Below, piece after piece: positions 33,038 through 47,349 of a DNA stretch of 64,000 bases (its first letter is position 1; the number at the start of each line of letters is the position of its first letter). The DNA lies in assembly GCA_954871525.1 (NCBI GenBank), contig OX940862.1, positions 39,982,232 to 40,046,231 on the forward strand, written 5' to 3'. The position numbers were made by a program, and so were the translations under genes. The notes beneath the pieces were generated by a model, which was not told the origin of the DNA, ran no database searches, and saw only the letters and a list, made by a program, of their open reading frames with translations. The DNA comes from Parietaria judaica (lineage: Eukaryota > Streptophyta > Magnoliopsida > Rosales > Urticaceae).

Positions 33038-36000
33038 ATGAAGCAGTTTCGGCGATGTCAGAGGATCCTGATCCTCTCTCTCCTCTCCATCTCTGTTCTA
33101 GCTCCGTTGGTTTTGGTCTCTCTCAGGCTCAAGAATCTCGGCTCCATTGGTAAGCGCTTACGTTCATATCACCTGATTCCGTATATGTCTGTATGCGAAA
33201 TGTGCTCTCTAATGGATTTCTGCGTTTTCTGCTGTAGCAGGACAGAAAGAGTTCGTGGAGGATATATCGACAATTGTACGACCTTAATCCCATCTAAATT
33301 TGTTCTGTTGATTGCAATCGAATTGGAATATTAGAAGGAAATCTAGGTTTCCATTTGATCACTAGGAAAGAAATTTCTGTTGTATCTAGAGATTGAGGTC
33401 TGTCGTTGCGTTTGGTGCAGAAATATAGGAGAGAAGATTTCAAGCTTGAAGCTATACATCAGGTAGTTGGCGAATTCTCTGTGGTTCAACCGTTAGTTTT
33501 GGTCTGGGTTTTTTCGTCGGAGTTTGAAACCGATTGGCTTCTGGGATCAGGAAACAGGTGAAGGCTTGAAAGAGCCACAGCTAATTGTTTATAAAGACGA
33601 GGATTCGATTTCTAGGGTCGATTACGGTTCGTCCGAGTCCGATGATGTTCGTGATTTGGGCAGTTCAGGAAATGTGGGAGACGAGACGAGTGTTTCGGAA
33701 ATTAGCACAAATGGTTGGTCCTTGGTAGAGTTAGTTACTTATGGACTTCTTTCTTTTTCCTTCTTTGTTTATCATGTTTTTTCTGTTTTTCTCGCTTACA
33801 AGGAACCAGTCGTGCGAGTGAAGGGGAAAACGAGCAACCCCAGCAGAGAAGAACACCATACATACAGGAGAAAAAGGTTTGCATAATAAGATAGGCTCAT
33901 CGTGGCATCACAGATTTATGGGCTGATAGGGGGGAGTTTCTACTCCTGCTTTCTGCCGTATTAATTTGTTTTTTCAGGATATCGCACTTTATCTGCTTTT
34001 CGTGACTTGCTTTAAACCTTAAACTATTAGGGAATGCCTGTTTAATCATATTGGGTATTAGAAGAAACAAATCAAAATCATAAAATTGGTAATGAGAAAT
34101 GTGTAGTAAACGTATTCATAGAATCGAAATCTCTAGCTTTTATTCTGTTAACTTCCGATAATTTGGTCCATGCAGTCTTAACTTGATATGTACCAAACTA
34201 ATACATAAATTCCGCGTCTGTCGGCGGAGAAAACTAAAAAAATAACATTTATTATGATGATGAAGCTTAATCTGCAGTTTCTACCTTTTATCCATGTTCT
34301 TTCTTATATAGAATTATAGTTCTGTTGTTTTATTATGAAGAATTTACCTTGAAGATTGTTTTTGGTTTTTGTAGGGTATCGAATATATTCCCGCAGACAT
34401 AGATAAACATGAAGTAACAACAGAGACTAATGAAAATGCAAGTATAACTGAACATAACAAGGCAGTCCAACAAGATCGGAATGTACATTCTCAATCTCCA
34501 AGACCTAGAGACGAGAAGATAAAAGAGATGAAAGATCAGCTTATAAGAGCCAAAGCATACCTAAATTTTGCACCACCAGGTAGTAACTCACACCTAGTCA
34601 AGGAACTGAGACTGCGCATCAAAGAAGTGGAACGAGCAATCGGTGACCGCACAAAAGACTCGGATCTATCAAGAAGGTATAAATATTTTAACCCTATCAA
34701 GAAGGTATAAATATTTTAACCCATTTGAAAAAAAAAAAAATGTAGACATGTGCAAACTACATTCCGCTGATAAATAAATGAAATCCTATCTAGCTAGAAA
34801 GGTGTGTGTGTGTCTGTGTTTTTCTATATATTGAGAATCACTTATGAAGTTTTTGGATAGAAAATGTGTTACATACCGTGACATTGAGTCAGAACTGGTC
34901 GGATTTAGAGCCAAAGCATTGAACCGCTTCGAGATTAGAGGCTCGCATATAAAAGATTCTGCTTTTATTTGTGATTGGTTTGTTTCAGATTCGGTGTCCG
35001 GGTTGTACTGTCTTTTGCTTTTCTAGTCTGTTGGCTTAGTCTAGTTTTCTATCTAGATTTATGGTTTTTCAACACAGGGTAACGATCTCCGTTCAGTTCA
35101 AGTTCCATGGCAAGTTCAATAACCCGGGGTCATAACAAAATGCTCTGATTAGTATTCAATTATAGCCTAATTGGGATATATATACATTAATTGATTAGGT
35201 GAGTATCTAAATACAATATAAATTAGCTATATAATTTGATTGAAATAGTTAATTCTACAACTTATATTTTTTCCTCTTAATCTAAAACCCGTGAAACGCA
35301 GTGCTTTACAGAAAATGAGACACATGGAGTCCTCGTTGACTAAAGCTAGTCAGGTGTACCCGGACTGTTCTTCCATGGTTGCAAAACTTCGGGCGATGAC
35401 TCACACGGCTGAAGAGCAAGTACGATCACAGAAGAAGCAAGCAAGTTATCTTGTTCATCTGGCATCGAGGACTACTCCGAAAGGGCTTCACTGTCTTTCC
35501 ATGCGCCTAACCGCAGACTACTTTTCCCTCAAGCCTAATGAGAGGCGGCTTCCCAGTGAGCAAAAGCTACGAAACTTGTATGATCCGAAACTTCACCATT
35601 ATGCTGTCTTCTCTGACAATATTCTGGCGTCTTCCGTGGTTGTCACTTCCACCATTTCCACGGCATTGGTAAATTTACATAACTTGATTATTATTTTTAT
35701 TAAACCATGGTTGTTGATGCCGATCATGAACAAATTTTTCCTCTCCTAAGGAAAGTCGCAATAAGAGCTAAGTGTTAATGACATTGGCTTTTATGGTCAA
35801 ATAGGGGTGAAATTTTACACAGAAACTAAAATTTGGTTTTTGAGGATAATCAGTTTTTTTACCGGACTGGGTTTGAAAGCAGTTCTACTTCCCGTTTTCG
35901 GTCAACAGTAGAAAGAAGGAAAATCCAACGGTTTTGTGGCTTTTCCGAAAAGTTTTTAGGGTTTTTCAGTCTTTCCTTATTTAGTATTTTCTTAATTAAA

Positions 36001-37260
36001 ACTGGTTAATATTCCAGTTTTACTCAAGAGCAGTTTTATATTTGGTTTTTAGGGGAAAAAAAAACTATTTTCAGTTTTTAAAGAAACACGGTTCTAAATT
36101 TTAATTTTACAAAACAAGAAATCCAGCTTGGTTTAAAAAATGTTGAAAAACCGGATATGATTACCGGTCTCTCCTTAGTCAAACTATACTACAACCGGGT
36201 TTTGTAGTATAGAAAACGTTGTATGATTGTAACCTTTAATTTATATCGCCTCATGCAGGAGCCGGAGAAGATTGTTCTCCACGTGGTGACTGATTCACTC
36301 AACTTCCCAGCAATCTCAATGTGGTTCTTACTGAATCCACCTGGGAAAGCCACAATCCGAGTCGAGAGCATAGACGACTTCAAGTTCCTGCACACAAAAT
36401 ATAGGGAAACACTGAAGCAGGATTCCGACGACTCCAGATCGGATTTCAAACTCAACCACCTCCGTTTCTATCTCCCAGAGCTCTTCCCAAAGCTGAACAA
36501 GATCATCCTCTTCGACCACGATGTGGTAGTTCAAAGCGACCTAACCGGACTGTGGAAAGTCGATCTGAAAAGGAAAGTGATCGGAGCAGTCGACACGTGT
36601 AAGAAAGGCGACGCTTCGTGCACATGGGCGTTTGGGCTTAACGTGTTTGACCTCAAGCAGTGGAGACGGAAAAAACTGACCGCTCTTTACCACCATTACG
36701 TGCGACTGGTACGAACCATTGTTGAATATATCGTCAAATATGAAATCATATAACTACATGAAATTATAAATCTCATAAAAGTCAAACATCACATAAATCA
36801 TATAAGAAAAAATTCGAATGTCTCAAACTATGGCACCAATTAACAAACTACAAACATATTAAAATTTGTCGTAAACTCAAATTTCGAAGTTCCCGAACAT
36901 AGCACATGAAAGTTCGAGCGGTTTAAAGATCATCATATAAAAGAGTTTGACTTAGCAAATATCGTAACTGTGAATTATTGTTCTTACCTGGTGAGTGATC
37001 TGCAGGGTCCCGAGAGTATGCCCTTCGGGTGGGCCACGTTCTACAACCAAACCGCGCCTTTGGATACGAAATGGCTCGTGCGAGGCCTTGGTTACAACCC
37101 CGAGTTGGCGCGCGGCGACGTGGAGAGAGCGGCGGTGATACACTACAACGGGATCATGAAGCCGTGGCTGGAAATAGCGATCGGGAGGTACAAAAACTAC
37201 TGGGCGAAACACGTAAAGTACGATCACCCGTATTTTCAACAGTGCAACATTCACGAGTAG
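33038..37260 (+). CDS. GAUT3: GAUT3-type galacturonosyltransferase (GT8), nine exons
   Basis: GAUT proteins build homogalacturonan from UDP-galacturonate in the Golgi; GAUT1-GAUT3 form one clade. Exons: 33038-33149, 33241-33275, 33421-33462, 33551-33713, 33803-33876, 34375-34676, 35302-35668, 36259-36708, 37006-37260. All GT-AG joins keep frame and give 599 residues. A short basic N-terminus precedes a membrane anchor (about 9-29), then an acidic stem, a coiled-coil-like KDQLIRAKAYLNFAPPGSNS block, and the GT8 domain with the DxD-type site D451-H452-D453 and the metal- and UDP-binding HYNGIMKPW (561-569). The N-terminus MKQFRRCQRILIL and DHD point to GAUT3. Odd: only six residues separate Cys479 and Cys486 where relatives have about 26-29, and another short loss precedes MPFGW, so it is about 80 residues shorter than Arabidopsis GAUT3 as I recall it. 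Function may be altered. Confidence 0.85.
34666..34721 (+). repeat. 28-bp tandem duplication of the exon 6 donor site
   Basis: CTATCAAGAAGGTATAAATA begins two adjacent identical 28-bp units, each containing AAGAAG|GTATAA. Donors lie at 34677 and 34705. The first keeps frame with exon 7; the second adds 28 nt and leads to an early stop in exon 7. Confidence 0.9.
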
Positions 37261-38100
37261 TTGGGTTAGGAAGAGCACGCAAGAAACATTCTTTTGTAAC
37301 GAAATTTATGTGTAAAGTCCTCATATTGTTTCCCCCAAAAAGAAATTAATTGAGACTAAGAATAAAGTGACCTTGGGGACATTTTTGTAACAAGTTTTAG
37401 GGTTTTCTTTTTGGCCTTGTAAATAACTCTTTCACACATTATTAAGCTATACTCTCAAGCCATTAAGGAATTAGAGTTTTACTTGCTTTCTTCTAATTAT
37501 TTCATATGCTGCTATTGTCTGTCAAAAAAAAAAAAAGAGGGTATTTTTCGTCCGATAGTGGTTTTGAATTTTGATACTAATAACAGTAATTTAGGGTTAA
37601 AACCCGGATTGGGTACAAAAATTCTGGCCTTTTCCGCTCGGTCGCGGTCCTTCTAATATTTGGCTTGGTTCTGGTCTTCGTTTCTGGAAAATCCAATTTT
37701 TGTAACTCTGGTTAGATATCAGACCGGATCAAAACTAGTCATCAATTCATGCTGGTCCAGTTTTTGAAAATATTATTCTTAATTAGTATTTTATGAGCAA
37801 AAAAGATCTTTAGTTCAAACTTCAATAATACATTATTTTTGCTAAAAGTAGTACTCTTAAGTGTTAGGACTATAACCGATTTATTAATAATACTAAAGTG
37901 TGGGCTGGACCGGTTTTCTGAAACCTCGACCCGGTCCTAGACAGCTCTTGGGTCGATTAACGGTTTTTGACAACAAAAAAATGCTCTGTTTTTTAACCGA
38001 AACCGAATCTCGTGACCCAACTTTTAACTCTAAATAATATCTAGCCCTAAAAGTGATGTTAAATTGAGAAGAAAAGAAAAATAGTTTGGGTATCTGAGAG
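37261..38100. other. GAUT3 3' region and intergenic spacer
   Basis: AATAAAG near 37360 and several U-rich stretches could serve as poly-A signals for the GAUT gene. 37590-38020 carries scattered CCGG-type words (AAACCCGGATTGGG, GACCGGTTTTC, GACCCGGTCC) of a decayed hAT-like MITE. No further gene is seen. Confidence 0.5.
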
Positions 38101-38119
38101 CAACACAGTGGATTATAGA

Positions 38120-38222
38120 CACGTGGCGAAGCCCAATTGGGGAGGAGGAGATAGGGAGATCAAATTGGGGGGATGAGAAGTCAGTCCCCTATCCAGGTTG
38201 TGTGGTGCAGCCTCCAACCAAT
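38120..38222 (+). promoter_or_regulatory. PsbW promoter elements: G-box and CCAAT box
   Basis: CACGTGGC (38120-38127), a GATA word near 38150, and CCAAT (38218-38222) lie 118-220 bp before the PsbW ATG. G-box plus GATA combinations are common in light-regulated photosynthesis genes; regulation by light is inferred. Confidence 0.55.
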
Positions 38223-38339
38223 CACATCGCGTTGTGATACACTCGCTCATAATAACAAATATATCTATCTATCTCCACGAGCTTACTTACAACTTGACTC
38301 CACACAAAAGAAGAGGCATTGCTTGATTCTGCATAGACA

Positions 38340-39429
<1,090 letters not shown>

Positions 39430-40800
39430 ATTTTCGAATCCGGTCTTCTCTGTCGGACTTCTAAGCAGTGTAAAAATTCAATCTTTGTGATGGGGTTGTA
39501 GTAATGGAAGCTACTTTCTTTGGATATTTATGATGCGCGCTTCTTTATATATTTGGTGCTATGTATGTATATCCGGTATTTGAATTTGTATCATTGAGGT
39601 ACATGCTTATACCCGAGTGACGTATAAAAATTTCAAAACACTCGTACTAAAAAAGATAAGTTACATTATTTCAATTGCAATTCAAAGCACGGCATGGTCG
39701 ATCTCTCTAAGTAACAGAACCAGGAATTATGTGCCGAGGGTTACATTTAATATTTTTTGCTGACGTAATGGGTTAATATTTAAATTTCAGTGAAAATTAA
39801 GAGCTAAACTAAAATTTACATGAATTTACACTAAAAATTGAAACAGAAATATTTATGTACAATTGTATTTTGGAAGCAGGTTGTTTGAACCTTGAATCAC
39901 CCCAAATCCTCTTTGAATTCGTCACTTATCTATGATCTATTTCGAAAAATGCTCTTCCAAGATAATTGGAAGCCGAAAATGAAAACGGAAGTAAGAAAGA
40001 TCAGCTCTGCTAAGTCTCTTAAAACTTGAAACTAAAATCTATGAGTAAACTAATTCGTTCCGAGCCTTTTAAGTTTAGCTCGTGTGGTATTTGAAGTTTG
40101 GACCATATTTATAATCATTGTAAAAACAATTTATTTTTAATACCTATAATCGACTTATTAATAAATCTATCTGAAGTTCGATTTTGGCCCGTTGGCGGGG
40201 TTTAATTTTTTTATTTTTTATACTAAGACAGAGCCATGTTTTTTTTTTGTAAGTATGGAATCTTAAGATTAGGTCGAAAAGACACAGAAAGTCCAGTGTC
40301 TTGCCTTAATTACTTCTGCATTTCCGCCTTACAGCATGATAACTTATTGTCGCACTTGTTACTTTAGTTCAAAATCTCGTAAAATATAGTAGAAACTCTA
40401 AAATTAATATTGTTATATATATATATATATATATCCGGTTTATAAAACTTGAGTATATAATATGAAGCATAACAATAATAGATAATGAACAAGAACAAGG
40501 TTTAGGCGAGAAAAAAAATGAGAAAGTCGAGGACGAGGAAAGAAGAAAGAGTAGGCGAGAAAAAGAGGAAGAAAGAAGTCAAATAGGTTTTGACGAAAAG
40601 AAAATCTTACTTAATTTATTTTTTAAAATATTTAAATAAAAAACTAATTAAAACCGGTTACTAAAATAACCTGTAACCTTATCATGTTTGAAAACGGTTA
40701 ACGTTAATCTGTTTTAAAAAAAAATCAGTTACGGTTACTTTAAACCGAATAACTTTCGGTTGCGGTTTTAAAATTCGGTTACTGGTTATTTTGCACACCG
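39430..40800. other. PsbW 3' region and AT-rich spacer
   Basis: No gene is seen. 40.66-40.80 kb has AACCGGTTACT and GGTTACTGGTTATTTTGCACAC words, hAT-like. The last of these recurs at about 44645 and 53631, so it forms the outer edge of the repeat family that fills the rest of the window. Confidence 0.5.
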
Positions 40801-40845
<45 letters not shown>

Positions 40846-42757
40846 GGGTAAATTGCAGTTAATGTACCAAATGTTTGATCTTCAGCGGATTATTTACCCA
40901 AATGGTTTACCACCCGGTCATAATTAAGTTTATCGGAATCATCTAATGTAGAGATTATTCCGATTGGTTTACCATAGCGAAAGCTTGGGAAGTGGAAGTG
41001 AATTTCCACGGTAAACTGATCCCAACGAATGTCGCATTTGATATTTCCGACAATCTTGAATATGATCAAGTGGTAGAAGTTATTCATTAACATTAATACG
41101 TGTTCTTCCATTAGTCTTTTTACTTGAGCACCAAGAATTTTTAATTTTATACTATTGGCATATCGTGAATTAACATTCATTTGTTATAAGCTTAATCTTG
41201 ATAATGAATCTACTTATTTTATAATTAGCGACTAATTTGTAGTGATTTATTCTTTCTTCTATTTGAGGATGTAATATACTCAAATCCTTGTATTGAAGGT
41301 TCTCAAGTGTTATGGTATTGTAGTTTCTTATTACCTTAACCTTGTAATTGAACAAAGCCCTATTGGATTGTAATTTTTATCTTAATAATGTATCTCTCTA
41401 ATATCAATTTGTATAATAGGGATAATTGGGGAAAACATTCAAATATTTTCAAAAATTACGAGGAATATTCTTAATTCTATATTTGCGTTGGTTATATATT
41501 CTATGTCGTGAATTCTGTGTTTGCAATTGATGTTTATACATATTTCATTGTTGAGTTAAGTCATTACATGTGTATATATCAATTTGAAAAATTTGACATG
41601 AGAAATCAAAAACTGTTAAAAAAAGAGAGTGTTAATTTGAGTTTTACAAGCGTAAGAAACTCAATAATATTAATGAAGACGCATGAGACTGGATAGCACG
41701 GAATAAATAAATTTTATGATTGGGTATTCAATAAGTGCATTAGAAAATTCGAGAAAAATGTAAACAAGTGTAAATTTTATGATTAGGTATACAATAAGTG
41801 CATTTCCAAAAAAAAAAAAACCAAAAGTTTGTAATACCATAATATAATCTAGTTTTTCCATGACGGATGCCGATAATACAAATTGGTTCTTACTTATTGA
41901 CAAAATAATTTAAAATTTATTGATAAGTTTATAACTCCCAAACTTTACGAGTTATACACAAATGCTCTCAGCATTATAGTTTCCGTGTGAATCCTCTTGA
42001 ACTCATTGTTAAGGTGCACTATGCTCCTTTTCTGCTAAACCTTTACATGACTCATTTTAAACTTGTTATCTATCAATAAACTCGTAAAATTGAATAACTG
42101 GTAAATAATAATGGAACACTGGTGCAAAATAACCTTGTTATAATTTAATAAGAACTATCAATCAGTTATGTTTGGGGTCTCCTCTGTCAATTCAGAAAAA
42201 CATTGTAGTTTAAAATTCTCATTTGAAAGAATTTATTTTTGATTTCTTAATTAAAAGAAATAAAAGAAAAATTTATTCTTAGCATCTTGTAGTTTTATAT
42301 ATATATATATATATATATAAATTAAATTCTTATAGTTTGTGACTTTGTGTGCTAGTGTCATTTGGGTATATTTTTGCAAAAAAATGTCCTAATTTATTAT
42401 CATATTTGTTCTGTACCGAGAGTTTCTATATATTTTAGCTGAATTAAAATAGAAAGGAAGATTTTTTTTTTGTCTACACTTATATAATTTATTTTTTGTA
42501 AGAAAAAAAAACGATGAGATAGTAAAAACTAAAAAAAGCTAAACAATGACATATTAAAAAAATGACGATATTCTTCAATTTAATATAATAAGAATGATTG
42601 TTCGTGATTGTAAAAATATTCATTTCATTCCGTAAATAATCTTCATAAAGTTTAATATGTAAATAAAATATTTCCAAAAAATCTCAACTAACCCATTTTA
42701 TTTCCTATTTATAAAGATCTCCAAACCGATTCCCCAAATATTATTTCGTTATTTTCT
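40801..42757. repeat. Truncated leading copy of the AT-rich repeat unit
   Basis: A (TA)n run (40801-40838) then TTAGGGTAAATTGCAG and about 1.9 kb parallel to 44650-46610 and 53640-55600 (shared words such as AACAAAGCCCTA, GTGACTTTGTGTGCTAGTG and CCAAATATTATTTCG). Similarity stops abruptly at ATTTTCTT, where CACTA-derived sequence begins. There is no coding capacity beyond short chance ORFs. Confidence 0.75.
40905..41079. repeat. Inverted-repeat module, type alpha
   Basis: Imperfect hairpin: GTTTACCACCCGGTCATAAT at the left pairs with the inverse of ATATGATCAAGTGGTAGAAG at the right. The arms include a TTCCGA and TTACCATAG / CACGGTAAAC pair. Confidence 0.6.
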
Positions 42758-42997
42758 TTGTGTAGTGGAATCTCTGTAGTATAATCCCATATTTGTAGTA
42801 GTGTTAATACATATTGAACACTGGTGCAAAATAATCTTGTTAAAATTTAATAAGAAATATTAATAAGTTAGTTTTGTTTAGGGTCAGCTCTGTCAATTGA
42901 GAGAAAAAATTACATTTTAAGATTCTCATTCGAAATAATTTATCTTTGATTTCTTAATTAAGAAAAATAAAAGAATATTTTTATTCTTAGCATCTTG

Positions 42998-43045
<48 letters not shown>

Positions 43046-44170
43046 TAAATTCTTATAGTTTGTGACTTTGTGTGCTAGTGTCATGTGGGTATATTTTTGC
43101 AACAAATGTCATTATTATTATAATATTTTTTCTGTACCGAGAGTTTATATATATTTTAGCTGAATTAAAATAGAAAGGAAGAGTCTATACTTATATATTT
43201 TATTTTTTGTAAGAAAGGAAAAAACTATGAGATCGTAGAAACTCAAAAAGCTAAACAATGACATTTTAAAAAACGACATTATTATCAGAAACAACATAGT
43301 AAAATTTAATGGATTTGTTAACGACGATATAGTTGAGAATTGTTCCAATTTGTTTGACCTTTTTACATCTCAGTCATATATTTTAATAAGTAAATCACGT
43401 TAATTTTTAATTATTAAAATAATTTTATTTGTATGAACTAACTACCGTATATCCCCGTGAACAGAAAAAAAAATAAAGAAGGCAAATAGACAAAACTACA
43501 ACATAATGTGTGACCGCGGATAAACGACATTGTTTTTCTTTTTCTATTAATTTATCGGTAACTATAAACAAATAAAATTAAAAAACTTGAGAAAAAAATA
43601 TGTTGTGAAACAATAAAAAAGAAAGAGCATAATGGAAACCTAATAATCCATAATATTCATGGCACTTTGTTCAAGCATAATAAAATGGATTAGTTTCGAT
43701 ATTATTTTGATCACTGCTTATGTTTCGGAGGAACATTTCCTTTTTTAATTAATAGAACATCAGCAAAATACCTATTTTCTTGTCCGACTAAGAAAATAAC
43801 GAAAAATAATTTAGGGAATCAGTTTGGAGATTTTTACCAATACGAAATAAAATTGGTTAGTTGTGATTTTTTTTGGAGATATTTTATTTATATATTTATC
43901 TTTTTGGATATTATTTACGAAATAAAATGAATAACTACGTTATTTTATCATAAGCTTGAACTAGATAATTAGTTTCCTTATTTTATTATTAGCGGCTTCT
44001 ATGGAATTTATTCTTCTTCTAAATATTATTGAGGAAAAAGTTTGTTTGCTAAATACGTGAACAATCCCTAAGAATATGATTGTAACACTTAAATAACACT
44101 CCGAAAAATTAACTTTGAGGTGGTTTTTCACTGCTCTTGCTCGACTTCAATCTTCGCCCAATGCAACATC

Positions 44171-44325
44171 CATTTACCACCGGGCCATAATCAAGCTTTT
44201 TGGAGTCATTCAATGCAGCGATTGTCCGAGCGGTTTTTTACCTTTGGGAAGCGCTCTTCGGTGAGTACCAACGAATGCCGCGTTGGATAATTCCAACAAG
44301 CTTGATTATGATCAAGTGGTAAATG
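44171..44325. repeat. Inverted-repeat module, type beta
   Basis: CATTTACCACCGGGCCATAA at the left mirrors TTATGATCAAGTGGTAAATG at the right over about 70-bp arms. Found again at 47197, 53157, 56186, 58789 and 63912. Confidence 0.7.
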
Positions 44326-44740
44326 TTCTTTATCCTTTGCGACTCTGCGTCTATTGGAGAACGGTTTCACAAGTTTCCAACGCCGCTTTTTATCCGTTGA
44401 CGGATATTAGGATTGTGAGAATGACAATCTCTCTATTAAAGTCATATTATTTGTCATATTTGTTAGAGCAGGTTGTAGCTATTTTTTTTATTTGATATAA
44501 ACTTCTAAATTAATGAATAGTTATGAGTATATTAAGGGAATTAATATTAGCACAACGATATGAGCGCAAGATTTTGTTCTTGCAATTACAAAATAAATGG
44601 TTTCGTCCGGATTTCTTTCAAATACATTTTTTTAAATATTCGATTACTGGTTATTTCGCACATATATGTATATATATATTAGGGTAAATTGCGGCTAATG
44701 TACCCAATGTTTGATCTTCAACGGATTATGTACCCAAATG

Positions 44741-44910
44741 GTTTACCACCCGGCCATAATTAAGTTTATCGGAATCATCTAATGTAGCGATTATTCCGAC
44801 GGGTTTACCGTAGTGAAAGCTTGCGAAGTGAATTTCCACGGTAAACGGATCCCAACGAATGTCGCATTGGATGTCTCCGAAAATCTTGATTATGATCAAG
44901 TGGTAGACGT
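44741..44910. repeat. Inverted-repeat module, type alpha
   Basis: Same plan as 40905-41079, preceded by TTAGGGTAAATTGCGGC. The arms contain GATTATTCCGACGGGTTTACC and the inverse-like GGTAAACGGATCCCAAC. Confidence 0.65.
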
Positions 44911-47196
44911 TGTTCATATACATTAATATGTGTTCTTCCATTAGTATTTTTACTTGAGCACCAAGAATTTTTAATTTTGTACTATTGGCATATCTCGAAT
45001 TAACATTAATTTGTTATAAGCTTGATCTTGATAATGAATCTGCTTATTTCATAATTAGCGACTAAAATCGTTGTATTGAAGGTTCTCAAGTGTTATGGTA
45101 TTGCAGTTTCTTATTACCTTAACTATATAATTGAACAAAGCCCTACTGGATTGTAATTTTTATCTTAATAATGTATCTCTCTAATATCAATTTGTATAAT
45201 AGGGATAATTGGGGAAAATATTCAAATATTTTTAAAAATTACGAGGAATATTCTTAAGTCTAAATTTGCGTTGGTTATATATTCTATGTCGTGAATTCTG
45301 TGTTTGCAATTGATGTTTTTCCATATTTCATTGTTGAGCTAAGTCATTACATGTGTATATATCGAATTGAAAATTATGACATGAGAAATCTAAAACTGTT
45401 AAAAAAAGAGAGTGTTAATTTGAGTTTTACAAGTGTAAGAAACTCAATAATATTAATGAAGACGCATGAGACTGGATAGCTCGGAATAAATAAATTTTAT
45501 GATTGGGTATTCAATAAGTGCATTTGAAAGTTCGAAAAAATTTTAAAAAAGTGTAAATTTTAAGATTGGGTATTCAATAAGTGCATTTGCAAAAAAAAGA
45601 AAAAAAAACTAAAAGTTTGTAATACCATAATATAATCTAGTTTTTCTATGACGGATGCCGATAATACAAATTGGTTCTTACTTATTGACAAAATAATTTA
45701 AAAATTATTGATAAGTTCACGAATAAAATGATAATTTATAACTCCCAAATTTTACGAGTTATACACAAATGCTCTCAGCATTATGCTTTCGGTGTGAATC
45801 CTCTTCAACTCATAGTTAAGGTGCACTATGCTCCTTTTCTGCTAAACCTTTACATGACTCATTTTAAACTTGTTATCTATCAATAAACTCGTAAAATCGA
45901 ATAACTGGTAAATAATAATGGAACACTAGTGCAAAATAACCTTGTTATAATTTAATAGGAACTATCAATCATTTATGTTTGGGGTCTCCTCTGTCAATTC
46001 AGGAAAAAAATTGTAGTTTAAAATTCTCATTTGAAATAATTTATTTTTAATTTCTTAATTAAAAAAAATAAAAGAAAATTTTATTCTTAGCATCTTGTAG
46101 TTTATATATATATATATATATATAAATTAAATTCTTATAGTTTGTGACTTTGTGTGCTAGTGTCATTTGGGTATATTTTTGCAAAAAAATGTCCTAATTT
46201 ATTATCTATTTGCTCTGTACCGAGAGTTTCTATATATTTTAGCTGAATTAAAATAGAAAGGAAGATTTTTTTTTTGTCTACACTTATATAATTTATTTTT
46301 TGTAAGAAAAAAAAAACGATGAGATAGTAAAAACTAAAAAAAGCCAAACAATGATATATTAAAAAAACGACATTATCATGAGAAACGACATAGTATAATT
46401 TAATTGTTTTTTTAACGACGATATTCTTCAATCTAATATAATAAGAATGATTGTTCGTGATTGTAAAAATATTCATTTCATTCCGTAAATAATCTCCATA
46501 AAGTTTAATATGTAAATAAAATATTTCCCAAAAATCTCAACTAACCCATTTTATTTCCTATTTATAAAGATCTCCAAACGGATTCCCTAAATATTATTTC
46601 GCTATTTTCTTAGTTTGTACAAATAATAAAAGTATTTTCATAATAAAAAAATTAACGTTATTTTCTTATATAAAAAAAGGGGAAACAGAATACTAGCCTT
46701 GTTTGTATAAACTAACATAATTGTAACAAATTAGCACTAATTGAGCGCTTCATTCTTATTTTCATCCTGTTTAGGAGGAACATATTCTTTTGTTAATTAA
46801 TATCATATACTCATTAACGATATTGCGATTTTCTCACCCAAATAACAAAAAAAATACAAAATAAGCTTTCTAAATATTATTAATGAAACTAAAATCAAAC
46901 TCCAAGTTTTTACTTGAGCACTAAGAATTTTTATATTTAAAATTTTAGTATTCGCGAATTTAACAATATTTTATCATAAGCTTGAGCTAGATAATTAGTT
47001 TCCTTATTTTATTATTAGCGACTTCTATGGAATTTATTCTTCTTCTAAATATTATTGAGGAAAAAGTTTGTTTGCTAAATACGTGAACAGTCCCTAAGAA
47101 TATGATTGTAACACTTAAATAACACTCCGAAAAATTAACTTTGAGGTGATTTTTCACTGCTCTTGCTCGACTTCGATCTTCGCCCAATGCAACATC

Positions 47197-47349
47197 CATT
47201 TACCACCGGGCCATAATCAAGCTTTTTGGAGTCATTCAATGCAGCGATTGTCCCAACGGTTTTACCTTTGGGAGGCGCTCTTCGGTGAGTACCAACGAAT
47301 GCGGCGTTGTATAATTCCAACAAGCTTGATTATGATCAAGTGGTAAATG
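47197..47349. repeat. Inverted-repeat module, type beta
   Basis: Second beta hairpin of copy 1. It is followed by a half-module (47360-47560) whose right part, CTTGATTATGACCAAGTGGTAGACG, matches type alpha. Confidence 0.7.
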
